Below, piece after piece: positions 50,490-62,200 of a DNA stretch of 64,000 nucleotides. The DNA comes from Phoenix dactylifera (Eukaryota > Streptophyta > Magnoliopsida > Arecales > Arecaceae), in NCBI RefSeq assembly GCF_009389715.1, contig NC_052400.1:3162001-3226000 (forward strand). Direction: 5' to 3'. The notes beneath the pieces are model-generated. The model was not told the DNA's origin. It was given only the letters and a program-made list of their open reading frames with translations, and ran no database searches. Made by a program: the position numbers and the translations under genes. Position 1 is the stretch's first letter, and the number at the start of each line of letters is the position of its first letter.

Positions 50490-51093
50490 CACTACATGTA
50501 AGGTATGCTAAATCGGTATCAAAAGCCATACCGGTTGGCGACCAAACCTGTTCAGCGTGTTCGGTATTGTTTCGGTACCAAGTCCGTACCGAAAAAACCC
50601 AGCTGGAGTCGAACAAGGAGAAGAGAAACAACGAGCGACCGGGGGAGAGAGGAAAAAAAAGAGGCCGCGGACTCCCATGGAGGACCGCAAGGTGGTGGTG
50701 GAGGCTGCAGGGGTACGGCGGAGGCCTTAGGGACGGGGTGGAGGCTGAGGCCGCGGCCGCATCTCCTGTTTCAAAAAAAATTAAAAATTTTTAAGTAAAG
50801 TCGGCAAATACTTTGCCGACTTCACTTAAAAATTCTGAAATTAAAAAAGTTAACATTTTTTAAATGTGCCAACTTTATTTAAAATTTCCAAAGTTTTTTT
50901 TGCGGCCTCCACGGGCCCTCCGCATGTGTCCACGGTGGCTATTTTTTCCTTTCTCTCCTCGCTGTTTTTTTTTCTTTTCTGACTCCAGTGCGAACCAATT
51001 TTTATGGTGAAGCCGTATCGATAAGCAACCAAACTAATTTGATATGAATTAAATCGATCGATACGAGCTGGTTTAGCATACCATGATTACATG
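50490..51093. mobile_element. Foldback (MITE-like) element with long inverted arms
   Basis: The ends are inverted copies: CATGTAA then GGTATGCTAAA near 50494-50513, and the reverse complement TTTAGCATACC then TTACATG near 51070-51092. Further inside the arms keep matching: GCTGGAGTC with a purine-rich block on the left (about 50600-50660) against a pyrimidine-rich block with GACTCCAG on the right (about 50935-50990), and GGAGGC-type against GCCTCC-type blocks. A small AT-rich loop (about 50765-50880) contains its own inverted repeat (AGTCGGCAAA ... TTTGCCGACT). There is no transposase. Target duplications are not clear. It lies about 880 bp upstream of the PP2C start codon. Confidence 0.65.
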
Positions 51094-51969
51094 ACTTCCC
51101 ATTCCCTCCCTCCCCCCGCCTCCCTCGGAACAGGCCCGGCCCTTTTAATATAACTAGAGTGCGGTAAGACGGTTCAAATCAAATTAGTTTTAATAATTCT
51201 CTTTTAGTCTAATACGTCCATATCGTATGCCTCCCACGTGTCGCACCACAAATATGCAACAGCCTCGGTTGGACGAGGGAGCCACCGACCACTGGCTGTA
51301 CGATTTTCTGGGACCCCATATAATAATAGCAGTGTACACGCAACGTTTAGTCGATTTGACCAAGTCACCTCCACGTCTCCATCACCACCTCTTACAACGT
51401 CCGCCACGTAATCCCGCCTCCATCCAAATTCTAATTATTTATCTCTTTTAAATTCATGAAAACGTTTTCTTTTTTAGGAACGGTTTTTTTATTTTAATAA
51501 ACAGATGACGCTCTTTTTTCAAAAAAAAAAAAAAAAATTCCTTCTCGCCTCTTAAATCTCTTTTCTCTGCCCGCAACCACACGCACAAACGAAGACCCGG
51601 TGTTGGTTTCTCTCTCCTTCTCTCTCTCTTGGAGGCGGTCTGGGTTTGTTTTCTTCTTGCTTTCTCGGGGTTTCCTTTCTTGATTTCTTGATCCTTTTGT
51701 TGAATTTTCTTTATTTTTGGTTCGTGATCGGTTTGGGAGATTGTTTCTTGCGTTGCAGGTGGCGCAGCCAAGAAGTTAGAATTTGGAATTTGGTTTCCGA
51801 ATTCCAGTCGAGTGGTATCGAAGGCGGAGAGGATGAGGTGGAGATTCTTGGAGTCTCTCGATTTCTTTCCTGGCTAGTCAGATCAGCTTTCTTCATTTCT
51901 TTAGATAGAATCTGCCTTTTTGATTCGATCTGATCGAGGGGTTAAAAAAGAGAATTGGAATTGAGTAGG
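51094..51969 (+). promoter_or_regulatory. Probable promoter and 5' leader of the PP2C gene
   Basis: About 51540-51660 is pyrimidine-rich (CTCTCTCC, TCTCTCTCTC), typical of a plant 5' leader. A splice acceptor-like TTGCGTTGCAG at 51748-51758 suggests a 5' UTR intron, which is common in this gene group; that is inference. No other gene is seen. Confidence 0.4.
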
Positions 51970-52172
51970 ATGGGTTATTTGAATTCTGTTGCTGGAATTC
52001 AGGCGGAAGGCTCTCCCGTTAGCGGGGGTGGACTCAGGTCTCCTTCGTTCCTCTCTCTCTCCCTCCCTCTCCCTCCCCCCCTTCCTACCCCTCTTACACT
52101 CTGGTTAAATTCTTGTGTTTTTTTTTTGATAAAATGTTAAGTTCTTGTTTGATTTAAGGTTCTGATCTTCTG

Positions 52173-52204
<32 letters not shown>

Positions 52205-55200
52205 GTTGTGAGCTGAATATCTGATTTCTTGTTCGGATTCTGCGTAGATATGATATGAACCAAAAGAATTATTTGTTCTCCTCCTCCATGCTTTGTTAAA
52301 TTAGATCTCTTCTATGTAATGCTTCTTTAGTAATTTTCGGTTTGTTTCTGAGTTTTTTTGACTCACTAAGAAGCTAAATAAATTTCTACGAGTTGGTCTC
52401 TGAAGCAGCATTTTTACAAGAATATGGAGTGATAGTTAACATATTATCGGGTATATTTACAAGAAAAGGGAAATTTCTTCTTGAATGATAAAATCCTGAA
52501 GCCATCTCTATACCAGGAAATAAAAAAGGAAGAAGAAAAGAAAGAGAAATTCTAAAATATAGCATATGTTCTTTTTTAGTGGTACTCATGATTAGTTGAA
52601 ATGCAAATGATCTAGTTGATTAAATATTCTGAGTGGTCATTAAATAGATTTTTTTTTTCTTCAGTTTGATCCTATGTATTATGAGCCAGATTGCTTAGAT
52701 TGGTAGATTGCATGGTAACATGAAATATAAAACATTCTGTCTGGATCGTTCTGTTTAGTCGGTTAAAGTTTTATAGCATGATGCTAAAAAGAAGTCATTG
52801 ATGAGGCGCATGTGTGCAAGTTTATTTGTCGAGATATAATTAACTTTATGTTTGTTTTCTTTGTAACAGTATGAATGGGAAGTTTAGCTATGGATATGCA
52901 AGCTCTCCGGGGAAAAGGCCATCTATGGAAGATTTCTATGAGACTAGAATCGATGGTGTTGACGGAGAAATTGTCGGCTTGTTTGGAGTGTTTGATGGTA
53001 CGATTTTGTTTTGTCGCAGAGTATGATGGTATATATATATATATATGCATTTTTTCTCGTAGATGCAAAGGCGGAGAACAAAACTGAGGGCTTGCCCATG
53101 GAAATTATACTGATTTTGCTGGCTTGCTCAGTTATTAATGCCTTTGATTGTTCTTGAAAGGTTGGCAATATATTCCATACTTTTTGTTTGGTAACCCATT
53201 CTTGGTTGCATGTTTAGGCCATGGTGGTGCTCGAGCAGCAGAGTATGTTAAACAAAATTTGTTCAGCAATTTGATCAGGCACCCGAACTTTATTTCTGAT
53301 ACAAAGTCAGCTATAGGTGTTCTTTCTCCGTTCTCTTTACACATGCCTTTTTGTGATGTTTCCATTTCTTTAACATTTAGTTGCATTGATCATTTGGTTC
53401 CATTTCTAATCCTGCAGCTGATGCATACAACCATACAGACTCCGAGTTTCTGAAATCAGAGAATAATCAAAACCGAGATGCAGGGTCAACTGCTTCAACT
53501 GCTATCCTTGTTGGTGACCGCCTGCTAGTTGCAAATGTTGGTGATTCCAGGGCCGTAATATGTAAGGGAGGGAATGGTAAGCCCCATACCCAGATCATAT
53601 CTCGATACTCGATTTTTTTTTTCTTTTTCAATTGAACCTGCCATCTTTGGATGGAAGTTTAATGTTCGATCAATTATAATTATTTAAACATAAATCACTG
53701 TACCCAGCTTACCATCTTAGACTTCGACAAATTATACTCTGGGAGCATTATGAGACTTCCAGTTTGTTGCACAAACTCTTAATCCACGTAATGACATTAA
53801 TTATGTCTTGATTGTGATTACAAATACGATTTTCTATCCTGAAATGTGTTTATCTCATGGAGAAGTGAGTTCAATTCATCTTTTTCCTCTGATTTTTAAT
53901 TTTATTATTATTTATATTCTTTGTTAAGTTGTTGGCTACATTTTTGATGCAAATGTGTTACTAAATTGCCAAACATGAACATAGAACAAAATTAAGGAAG
54001 AACATTGTTAGATTAAATGTAGTCAATCAGAAGGTTGGATCAATGAAAAATTATTGTTTAAATTTGACCATGATATTGCATAATCAACACCTTTGCTCTG
54101 TGACCCCTGTTCATCTGGGAACTCTCATTCTCCATTTATCCAGCGATGTCTTCAACTAATGCTTCTTATTCTTCCTTGTATTTTTTGTCGTTGGCACTTG
54201 CCAAGTAATCTTAACCTATTTATCAGGGCACATATGTATTGCCTGAGAATTTATGGAATATCTTTTGTTAAAAGCTTACAAGTGACAATGATGATGATCA
54301 TTGGCCATTTAGACATTGAACTTTGATTGTGTTACTCCTCAAAACCTTATTTTGGTTCCTTTTGTTGCGTGCATCGGGGGGAAGGGGGGGCAGGATGGTT
54401 CATTCCGTGTACTTCACCAGTACATGACCGGACTGACATGCCCCTGTGGTACGAGATTTCAAAACCTTGTTGGATACAGGCTCTGTCTGCTGAAAAGGCT
54501 ATTTACTCTTGCCAGAAATTAATGTTTCTCTAAAAATGTCAGCAGTAAATTTTCAATTGGTCTAGGAAATCTGTTTAGATGAACCTGTGCTGATTGGATA
54601 TGTTGGCTAAATTTGTACGATGCAATAATGCGAACACATTGATTAGGAGACAACATGAAGGATATGTTTAATCATATCTAACATTTAATGTGCAGTGTCT
54701 CTCTTTATCCATAGGTTGTAGTTTTCTTTTTGGGACCACTTTTGACATTTTTACAATGTTTCTTTGGAAACATATTGATTTTTACTTATGAATGTGAGGG
54801 TATTCTTTATATGTGCAAATTTGTTACCTTAGGCATATCTGACATTTTTACTATTTGTTCCTTTGGAGCCTTATTGATTTTTACTCATGAATGTGAGTGT
54901 ACATTAGATGTGCGAATTTGTTACCTTAGGCATCTCTTTGTGGTATGGTTGAAAATATTTTGGTGCAACTCGCTATTCTCTATGGTTTGCCTCTCTCAAG
55001 AAACAGTTTGATGAGTCTCCTTTCACCATTATATATGCAACAGCAACATCTTTAGTTGAGTCAAAATCACATGTAGAAATGTTTCATCCACTTCATCAAA
55101 ATGGAAATGGCCTAGATATTATTGTCTCTGTTTGAAAGGATATCAGATTTTACTGATCTCCTATTCAATTCCGACACTTATTTTATCAGCCATTAGAAGT

Positions 55201-58200
55201 GAAAATGAACTAATGACCTTTGACATGAACGTGAGATATAAACTGCTCAGAAAATTCTTTTTATCCTTTTTTCTAGAATTTTGGTGTTTGTGGATTCGCA
55301 TTGAAAATTCATGTCATATTTTCAAATATGAGAATTTGTGTAAAGTGACACCGGGAATATAATCGGCAGACACGAGAAAATTGTTCCTGATGCTTAATAG
55401 TTAAGCATTCAGGTTATTTTGGAGGATAGAATTTGCTCATTTCATCAGCAGTTTTATTTGGGGTCGTGTAGTAGCATGTGAAGCATATTTCTCAGTTACC
55501 ATTATTTAGCAGTGTAAGAAATGAGTTCATGAACTTTCCTAAGGTGTGATTCCCTTCCTAGATACTTTCCATGTTGCTAGTGACTGTTGTGGCAAAACTA
55601 TGTTTATAGATATTTACCATGCTTAGAGTGAAAAATTTTCAAGCTGATTATGGAAGTTCTAAGATACATCAAGCGTTTTTAGGAGTAGCACCAAATGCTT
55701 TCACTTGTCCATGATGTGTCATTAGTAGTTATGCAGAAAGGAGGTTTGGTGCCTTAGCTATCGGGCCTCCTTTTGGATATTTTTTACTAGTTGGATCACT
55801 GACCCCCCTGCCTCTTTTTTTCCTTTTTTTTTTTTGCCTTTTCTGGGTGTGTTTGCCATTGGTACCCTAGTAGGCTATGTCCAACTTTTTGTTGATGATT
55901 TATCACAAACGGAGTTGTCACTCTACCTCATACTGTGTGCCCATTTGGAAGATTGATTAGTATTAAATCTTAATACAAGGAAAAATGCAATTTTGCTGGT
56001 TAATATCACCAAGTTACTGTAAATTGGGCCCTTGGATATGTCTTAAAAAGATTTCCTAATTTATCTCATTTTCTTTTTTTTGAAATTTTTGATATGTTTT
56101 GAAATTGTTAGTTGTCTTTTGTATTTCTTTGATACAATCCGCCAAGGTCAGGTGCTTGTAATATGCATAAGCACCATTTAATGCCCCAACCATCCACACT
56201 TTGCAACCACCTATTGGAGCATTGGTGGAGATAAAAATTTTTACTAGCTGGATCACTCTCCCCCTTGCCTCTTTTTTTTCCGTTTTTTTTTTTTTGCCTT
56301 TTCTGGGTATGTTTGCCATTGGTGCCCTAGTAGGCTATGTCCAACTTTTTGTTGATGATTTATCACAAAAGGAGTTGTCACCCTACCTCATACTGTGTGC
56401 CCATTTGGAAAATTGATTAGTATTAAATCTTAATACAAGGAAAAATGCAATTTTGCTACTTAACTTTGCCAAGTTACAGTAAATTGGACCCTTGGATGTG
56501 TCTTAAAAATATTTCCTAATTTATCTTATTTTCTTTTTTTGTTTTGAAATATTTGATGTGTTTGAAATTGTTGGTTGTGTTTTGTATTTCGTTGATACAA
56601 TCCGCCAAGGTCAGGTGCTTATAATATGCATAAGCACTATTTAATGCCCCAACCATCCACATTTTGCAACCACCTATTGGAGCATTGGTGGAGATAAAAA
56701 TTGGAATATTATCGATGTAATCCCTGCTCATATGTGGATGAAGGGGTGTATTTTTAAGGTTTTGTTCAAAAGAACTCTTGAGCATAAGGTTTCAGTACCT
56801 GTACCAATACCATGTTGGTACATTGTCAGTATGGGTCGACTTGTGGCACTGACACCGGTATCCCCCCTAGTACTGAATATCAATCAATACCAGTACAACA
56901 TGGAACAGCCGATACAAGGTGGTATGGTCTGGTATAGCAAGCCATGCTTGTGCATAAGAAAGTTTTCATAGGTGTCAATTATATAATATGTTTGTAGAGT
57001 TCCAGAATCATGTTGTGTCTGTCTTATGCTTTTCGCATCTCTATGTTCAGTTTTACTGAGTCTAGTGCTGGATATACATTGTTATAAGGGAAAAACATTT
57101 GATGTCACTTTGAACAAAAAATTGTCCTGTAACCTAATAAATCAGCCTCTTGAATGGCAGGTGATGATTTAGAACAATGGATATCCCTATCTTTTTTGAG
57201 CACAGTAGGAAAGAATGATAAGAGTTGGTCTAGTGGTGCGCAATAATCATTTACTGCATAATTGTTAGAGGTGACCCTTAGAACACCAAATTCTTTAAGG
57301 AAATGAAACATCAGAATCCAGTGCATTGACATAAATAGATGCTGGGATTCATGTGCTGATTTTTTCTTGTTTGGTTTCATCAGTCTTATGGCTTGGTGGA
57401 AGCCTGGAAGGTCTGCATGCATGCATGCACACCCACACCCGCACACCCAATGCACACCATACAGGCATGTATGCATGCATATTTTGAAGAGCACAACGGA
57501 GAATGATATTGGTTTGACAAAGGTTTTTGGGCAGAGAAATTAGGGAAGTGGTGATGGAGGAGAGAGGACAATATATTATGAAAAAATGGCCCTCAGACAA
57601 TAGAAAATTTTCAAATCAAAGGGTGAATTCTTTTTTTTTAAGGTTTTTTTGTCATTTAATTGCAAAGCTATCCCTATTTAGTTTGGAGATAATGTTTTCT
57701 CAATCCTAGGTCACGGGGAGAAAAAAACTACTATATGGTTATGAAATTTAGGCTTTTGTAACCAAAGAACAGCTTCTTCTTCTAGAGATAGATAATTAGG
57801 CAGTTGTATTCATCTCTGAGGTCCATGACTATCTTCTCAAATTGCACATAGTTTGGTTTTGCTTTACAATTCCTTCTTACTTTGGAGGTATTTCCTTAAA
57901 CCCTATTGTCACATGAAGGAATAATCGTCTCATTGGTTGTGAAATATAAGCCTTCAGAACCAAGGAAATAGATTCATCTAGAGTTTAATGATCATGCAAT
58001 TGCATTCGTCTCCAAGGCTAGAGAACTAGACTGAAAGACAATCTTGAAGTGTAGATATTTGGTTGGCTTTACAAATGCTCAAACATCATAGTTAGGGTAG
58101 ACATATGATTTTGCTATTGGCAAGCACATTGTTGTTAGTACATGCTTGTGGGAGCTTCTTCTAGCCTGTTTGGGTCTGTTACTGGCCTTCATTTTGACAT

Positions 58201-59127
58201 GGTTCTCCTCTGATGCATGCAGCTATAGCTGTTTCAAGGGATCACAAGCCTGACCAAACAGATGAGAGACAACGGATTGAGGATGCAGGAGGGTTTGTAA
58301 TGTGGGCTGGTACTTTCTTATCTTCTTCAGTAGGCATTTATCTCATAATTAGAGCTTTTCTATTATTCAATCCTGATCATTGAGCGCTTGCTCGGATTGT
58401 ATCAGACCTTGCCACTTGGGCAAGGGCTAGGGGTTTGTTTCCGGTTGGAGTCAGCCATCAAAATGTGGGGTGGGTGCAGGGTAGAAAGGTAGGGATTAGC
58501 CCTCCTAATCTCAAAAAAGACAAGGTATAATTCAATTTTGACAAGCACGCAACTTCAGGGACATGGCGTGTTGGTGGCGTACTTGCTGTTTCTCGTGCAT
58601 TTGGTGATAGGCTCTTGAAGCAATATGTTGTTGCAGACCCTGAAATTCAGGTACTGGTCTAGAAATCTGTAATATTTGACCAATTTATGTATTTCCAGTA
58701 TTTTTAACACAATCCTGGCTATACCTAAGGATTATTGAAATTTAAAGTTTCTTTAAATGCCTATAGTCTTTTGTAAATACCTGATAAGTGTGAATCATAG
58801 GAGCAAGTGGTAGATGGCTCTCTTGAATTTCTCATCCTTGCAAGTGATGGACTCTGGGATGTCGTTTCAAATGAGGTGCATTGAGAAAAAATCTAATTTA
58901 TTTTGCATTTGTGGAACATTGATTTCTGTAAACTGAACATCTGAGCAATTGGTTTTAAAACCTTTCAGGAGGCTGTAGCCATGATCAAACCCGTAGAGGA
59001 CCCAGAGCAAGCAGCAAAGAAACTGTTGGAGGAGGCTTATCAAAGAGGAAGTGCTGACAATATCACTTGTGTCGTTGTGTGTTTCTTAGGTGGCCAGGAT
59101 AAGAACGTTCAAATACAGCAGGGGTAA
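51970..59127 (+). CDS. Protein phosphatase 2C (PP2C59/WIN2 group)
   Basis: Eight exons (51970-52037, 52870-52997, 53218-53316, 53418-53576, 58223-58309, 58559-58650, 58801-58875, 58969-59127) total 867 bases and 288 residues, all with GT-AG introns and a continuous frame. The protein is a Mg/Mn-dependent serine/threonine phosphatase. Visible motifs are SMEDFYE (41-47), VFDGHGG with D65 (63-69), [33 protein letters not shown] with D227 (225-231) and [10 protein letters not shown] with D266. These metal-binding acidic residues are all present. The N-terminus MGYLNSV and GPVSGGGLS-like segment match Arabidopsis WIN2 (At4g31750), which interacts with a bacterial effector in immunity. The C-terminus ([12 protein letters not shown]) is shorter than the roughly 311-residue Arabidopsis protein. 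The fourth intron (53577-58222) is 4.6 kb and holds a tandem duplication. The gene appears complete. Confidence 0.95.
53577..58222 (+). other. Large fourth intron of the PP2C gene
   Basis: 4.6 kb between GT (after AAT G) and AG (before CTATAGC). It contains a 457-bp tandem duplication (55783-56700), a GGTAT-rich block (about 56790-56950) distantly like the foldback element at 50.5 kb, and a short CATG/CACAC-type simple repeat at about 57412-57480. No nested gene is supported. Confidence 0.85.
55783..56700. repeat. 457-bp tandem duplication in the PP2C intron
   Basis: Copy 1 (about 55783-56240) and copy 2 (about 56241-56700) run in the same direction with an offset of 457 bases. Both begin TTACTAGYTGGATCACT, share TTTGCCATTGGTRCCCTAG, and end GGAGCATTGGTGGAGATAAAA. 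By eye they are above 90 percent identical. The minus strand keeps a similar short frame in both, but I see no known protein. Confidence 0.9.
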
Positions 59128-59850
59128 AGCTTTGCTGCTTGCTCTTGGTGAATGTTAGTTGTTTGTAATTAAATATAGTAGAGTATAAGGTTGGAGCCAA
59201 ATAAGAATTACCACTCCTGCCTACTGAAACAATCAGCAGAGAACAGTCTTCATGCAGGCTGTAGTCATCTCATCTTTGTTGGCTTTTAAAGGGAAGTTGC
59301 CTTTTATTTTCTGAATCCCCTGGTAGCTGACCTAATCAAGTTTTGTGGGAGCAGTGTCGGATGGGACCTGCCAAGACTATAGAACCTTTTTAACTGTAGT
59401 ATTTTAAGTCAAATATTTGGATGCATGTGGAGATCTTTGAGATGATATTGTTAAATCAATCCTTTAATGGCGTGCTCCTTCAAAATGTGGCTAACATTAG
59501 ATATTGTTAGGACGAGCTGTATAGTTATGCTATAATTAGAAGCGGACTGCTCTCAAATAGATTGTTTTTTGGAGTATACAGGTGCTAACTTTCCACACCA
59601 ACCATGATTCTCAGATATTGCAGCCTGTACTTCCATATACCCGATTATATACCCGATTATTGATGTGGTTTACTTTGATCAGTTATCTGTTCCACTAGAG
59701 GTTCCAGCTGCACCATTTGATATCAACCTTGGTCTTTGTTTAATGGTTATTCGGATGGCAATAAGGCTTCTGCGTTGCATGATTAAAATACCACATAATC
59801 CTTCTGGCTGCAGCTTAGAGAATAAAATGGTCGATTAACATGAAACATTT
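59128..59850. other. 3' flank of the PP2C gene
   Basis: Probable 3' UTR and spacer; nothing else recognised. Confidence 0.4.
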
Positions 59851-60175
59851 GAACCACCGAGGTGGTAACACAGTTAAAATGGAACTTTGTTTCCAACGGA
59901 GTGATCCAGATTTGAAACTTGCGGGCATCGATTAAATACGGGGACGTAATCACACCCGCCTGGTTTGCTCGTTGGAAGCGCTACTGATCCTTTGATACTG
60001 AGGTGATGCTGGAGTGGCGTACTCCCGCGCGGGTTCGTCCGTGCTGGTGGGGAGGATATGAGAAATTTTCTACCTACATCGAACATTTCCTAGTGGAAGA
60101 AGGCCCAGTGGGGGTTGCTATGCGGGTGGGGTTAACTCCCCCCTCCCTCCCCCATTTTTTTAGTAAAAGGGGTTA
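59851..60175 (+). mobile_element. tRNA-derived SINE-like element
   Basis: A GC-balanced block in AT-rich DNA. Near its 5' end GGTGGTAACACAG (59861) resembles a pol III A box, and 40-50 bp later GATTTGAAACT (59909-59919) resembles a B box (GGTTCGANNCY) with two transitions, as expected from decay of methylated CpG. The unit ends near a T run (TTTTTTTAG, about 60156-60164). There is no coding sequence. Family not identified; the right end is approximate. Confidence 0.5.
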
Positions 60176-60209
60176 CTTATTTCATATAACTCTTAACGTG
60201 AGTACAACC

Positions 60210-61105
60210 TGCCAGATCACGAAAAAGTAAAAAATACAGAGGAGAAAATCTGATGCGAACGTCCAAAGAAAATCCTCGAAGTGCCGAGCGACAAAGGAGA
60301 CGACCCAATCTGTTGCCCTATTCGCCTTCCTGAACATGTGTACTGCTTTAAAGTCGGCCATCAACTAAGGTATCCTGCGAGTCTCTCAGATAAGGAGATG
60401 ACCATCACTATACCAATCTGCCTTCCGGATCCAATCGATCACCATAGATGAATCTCCCTCAAAATACACTCGCGCGATGCCAAGTACCTACCTCGCATAA
60501 GATATACCCTCTCAGGCTGCCCGCAGCTCTGCCCCGACCATTGTAGGTTTTGACATGCGCCGCCCTCCTGCTGCTATCATCCTATCAAGGTGATCCCTAA
60601 TTACAAATCCAACCCCTCCAGTCACACCATCCAGGCATCCACTGACCTACTGTCATCGAAGTTTACTTTGAGATAGCCAAGGGGTCGAGGTACCCAACAA
60701 ACAAGGACAAACCGGGGCGCTAAAACAGCTTGAAGAGTACCCCAGATGTCCCTAGCCATTCCCGAAGAAAACACAGCGATAGCCGCAGTGACCTTCCTCG
60801 CATGTAGGGTCGCTCTATCCACTACTATCCTCGGAGACGACCTCCTTTCCTCAAACAAGTCGGCATTCATGTCCAATCAAATGTAGTAGGACAAGTATGC
60901 CATAAGAATCCCTACCTCAGCAGATCTAGGACTCTGTATGGAATCTCTCAACAAATGAGTCATGTCATGTGCCGATACTACCAAGTCGGGTAGTGGGATC
61001 GATGACCTCCTCCATATCTCTCGAACCTTAGGGCACTGCAGAAAAACATGTTCAGTGGTCTTCTCGATATATGCACACTCCTCACAACACTGAGAAACCC
61101 CGAAC
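60210..61105 (-). mobile_element. Decayed LINE 3' fragment (zf-RVT and RNase H region)
   Basis: On the minus strand, broken frames resemble the last 300 codons of the intact LINE ORF2 at 9.3-13.5 kb: a zinc-binding CEEC ... H ... C segment (about 61040-61085), the GMARDIWG motif (60740-60765; the intact copy has GLARDIWG), WVPRPLGYLKVNFD, equivalent to the RNase H start, and FRKANRATDWVVSFVARH at the end. Several stops and frame changes interrupt it. 5'-truncated and older than the full-length copy, and from a different subfamily judging by the sequence differences. Confidence 0.85.
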
Positions 61106-61949
61106 TAACAACACTGCCCGCAGCCCTGCCCCCATGCTACGCCGAACTAACAACTGAATTAATTTTTGAAAATTGCACAAATTGATACTCGGTGAAATAA
61201 GATGCACGAACTGCAACCTGCAGCAGTCATGGATACTTATATATTATCATCCTCCGTTGCGACTTCAGAGATGGTTCTTGTAGAGGATGACCCACGACTC
61301 GGATGAAATAGAAACGATCCACAGGATGTTAAAAGCAAAAATTTAGATGTTGAAATCAATAGAAATTTAAAATGCCCAGTAAATTGACATATCTATATTA
61401 TTAGTTCATACAAAACAAAAGATATCAAAGATATCGATGAACGGCGTCGAGCAACTCGCGAATCTGATTAAATCGAAGTATTCATGTAAATCGTGGTTAA
61501 TACCATAAAAAAAAACGTTGATAATATGTTCGCAACCCATAAAATCTATATATTCAAATTTACTCTAGGGTATTTGACATCTCTCAATGATTTGAAGGAT
61601 ACGACGCCTTAAACCCAAGATCTTTGTACCAAAACATAGCAATAAGCCAAAACCTCTTCCTTTTCGGTTCAGATTATTATTTTTGAAAAACAGATGGGTG
61701 TTCTCAAATAAAAAACATGTAAAGGAAAAAATTAACCAAATATGAATAATCAGCCAAATGCAAAAAAAAAAGGGGGAAAAATTGATCGATGTACAGGAGA
61801 GTTGGGGCGTTGCTCAGGTAACCGCTCAGGAAAAAAAGTTTGCATCCCATCAAACATTTTCCGATCGGAAAATGCTTTCAACCGATTTGGGTTTCATCAC
61901 CGCAACACAGCCATCCTCCCCACGAATCTTAGAACAAAAAAGAGTAATT

Positions 61950-62031
61950 AAAAAAAATTCCGACCAGATAAAACACGATAATCTAAGAAAGAGAAGAAAA
62001 ATCCCTGATGGTACGAAAAACGAATAAGTAG

Positions 62032-62077
<46 letters not shown>

Positions 62078-62200
62078 GACCAGCTCAGAGCCTCCGACTC
62101 CTGCCTCCTGGTGTGGCGAGGGATTTTTTAAACGAAAAAGAAAAAAGCGAAACACTAAAACCCTAGTCCTCGGAGAGGGATTGATATAGTGGAAGTGTTC
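61950..62200 (-). promoter_or_regulatory. Possible minus-strand promoter/5' leader with telo-box
   Basis: Read on the minus strand, CTAGGGTTTTAG (telo-box AAACCCTA on plus at 62157-62164) is followed by a CT-rich tract (reverse complement of the GA repeat, 62038-62074) and an AT-rich stretch. This arrangement is usual in plant housekeeping gene leaders. I found no convincing downstream coding exon, so it may be the start of a non-coding transcript, a gene with a distant first coding exon, or nothing. Confidence 0.25.
62038..62074. repeat. (GA)18 microsatellite
   Basis: Uninterrupted GA run of about 37 bases. Confidence 0.9.
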
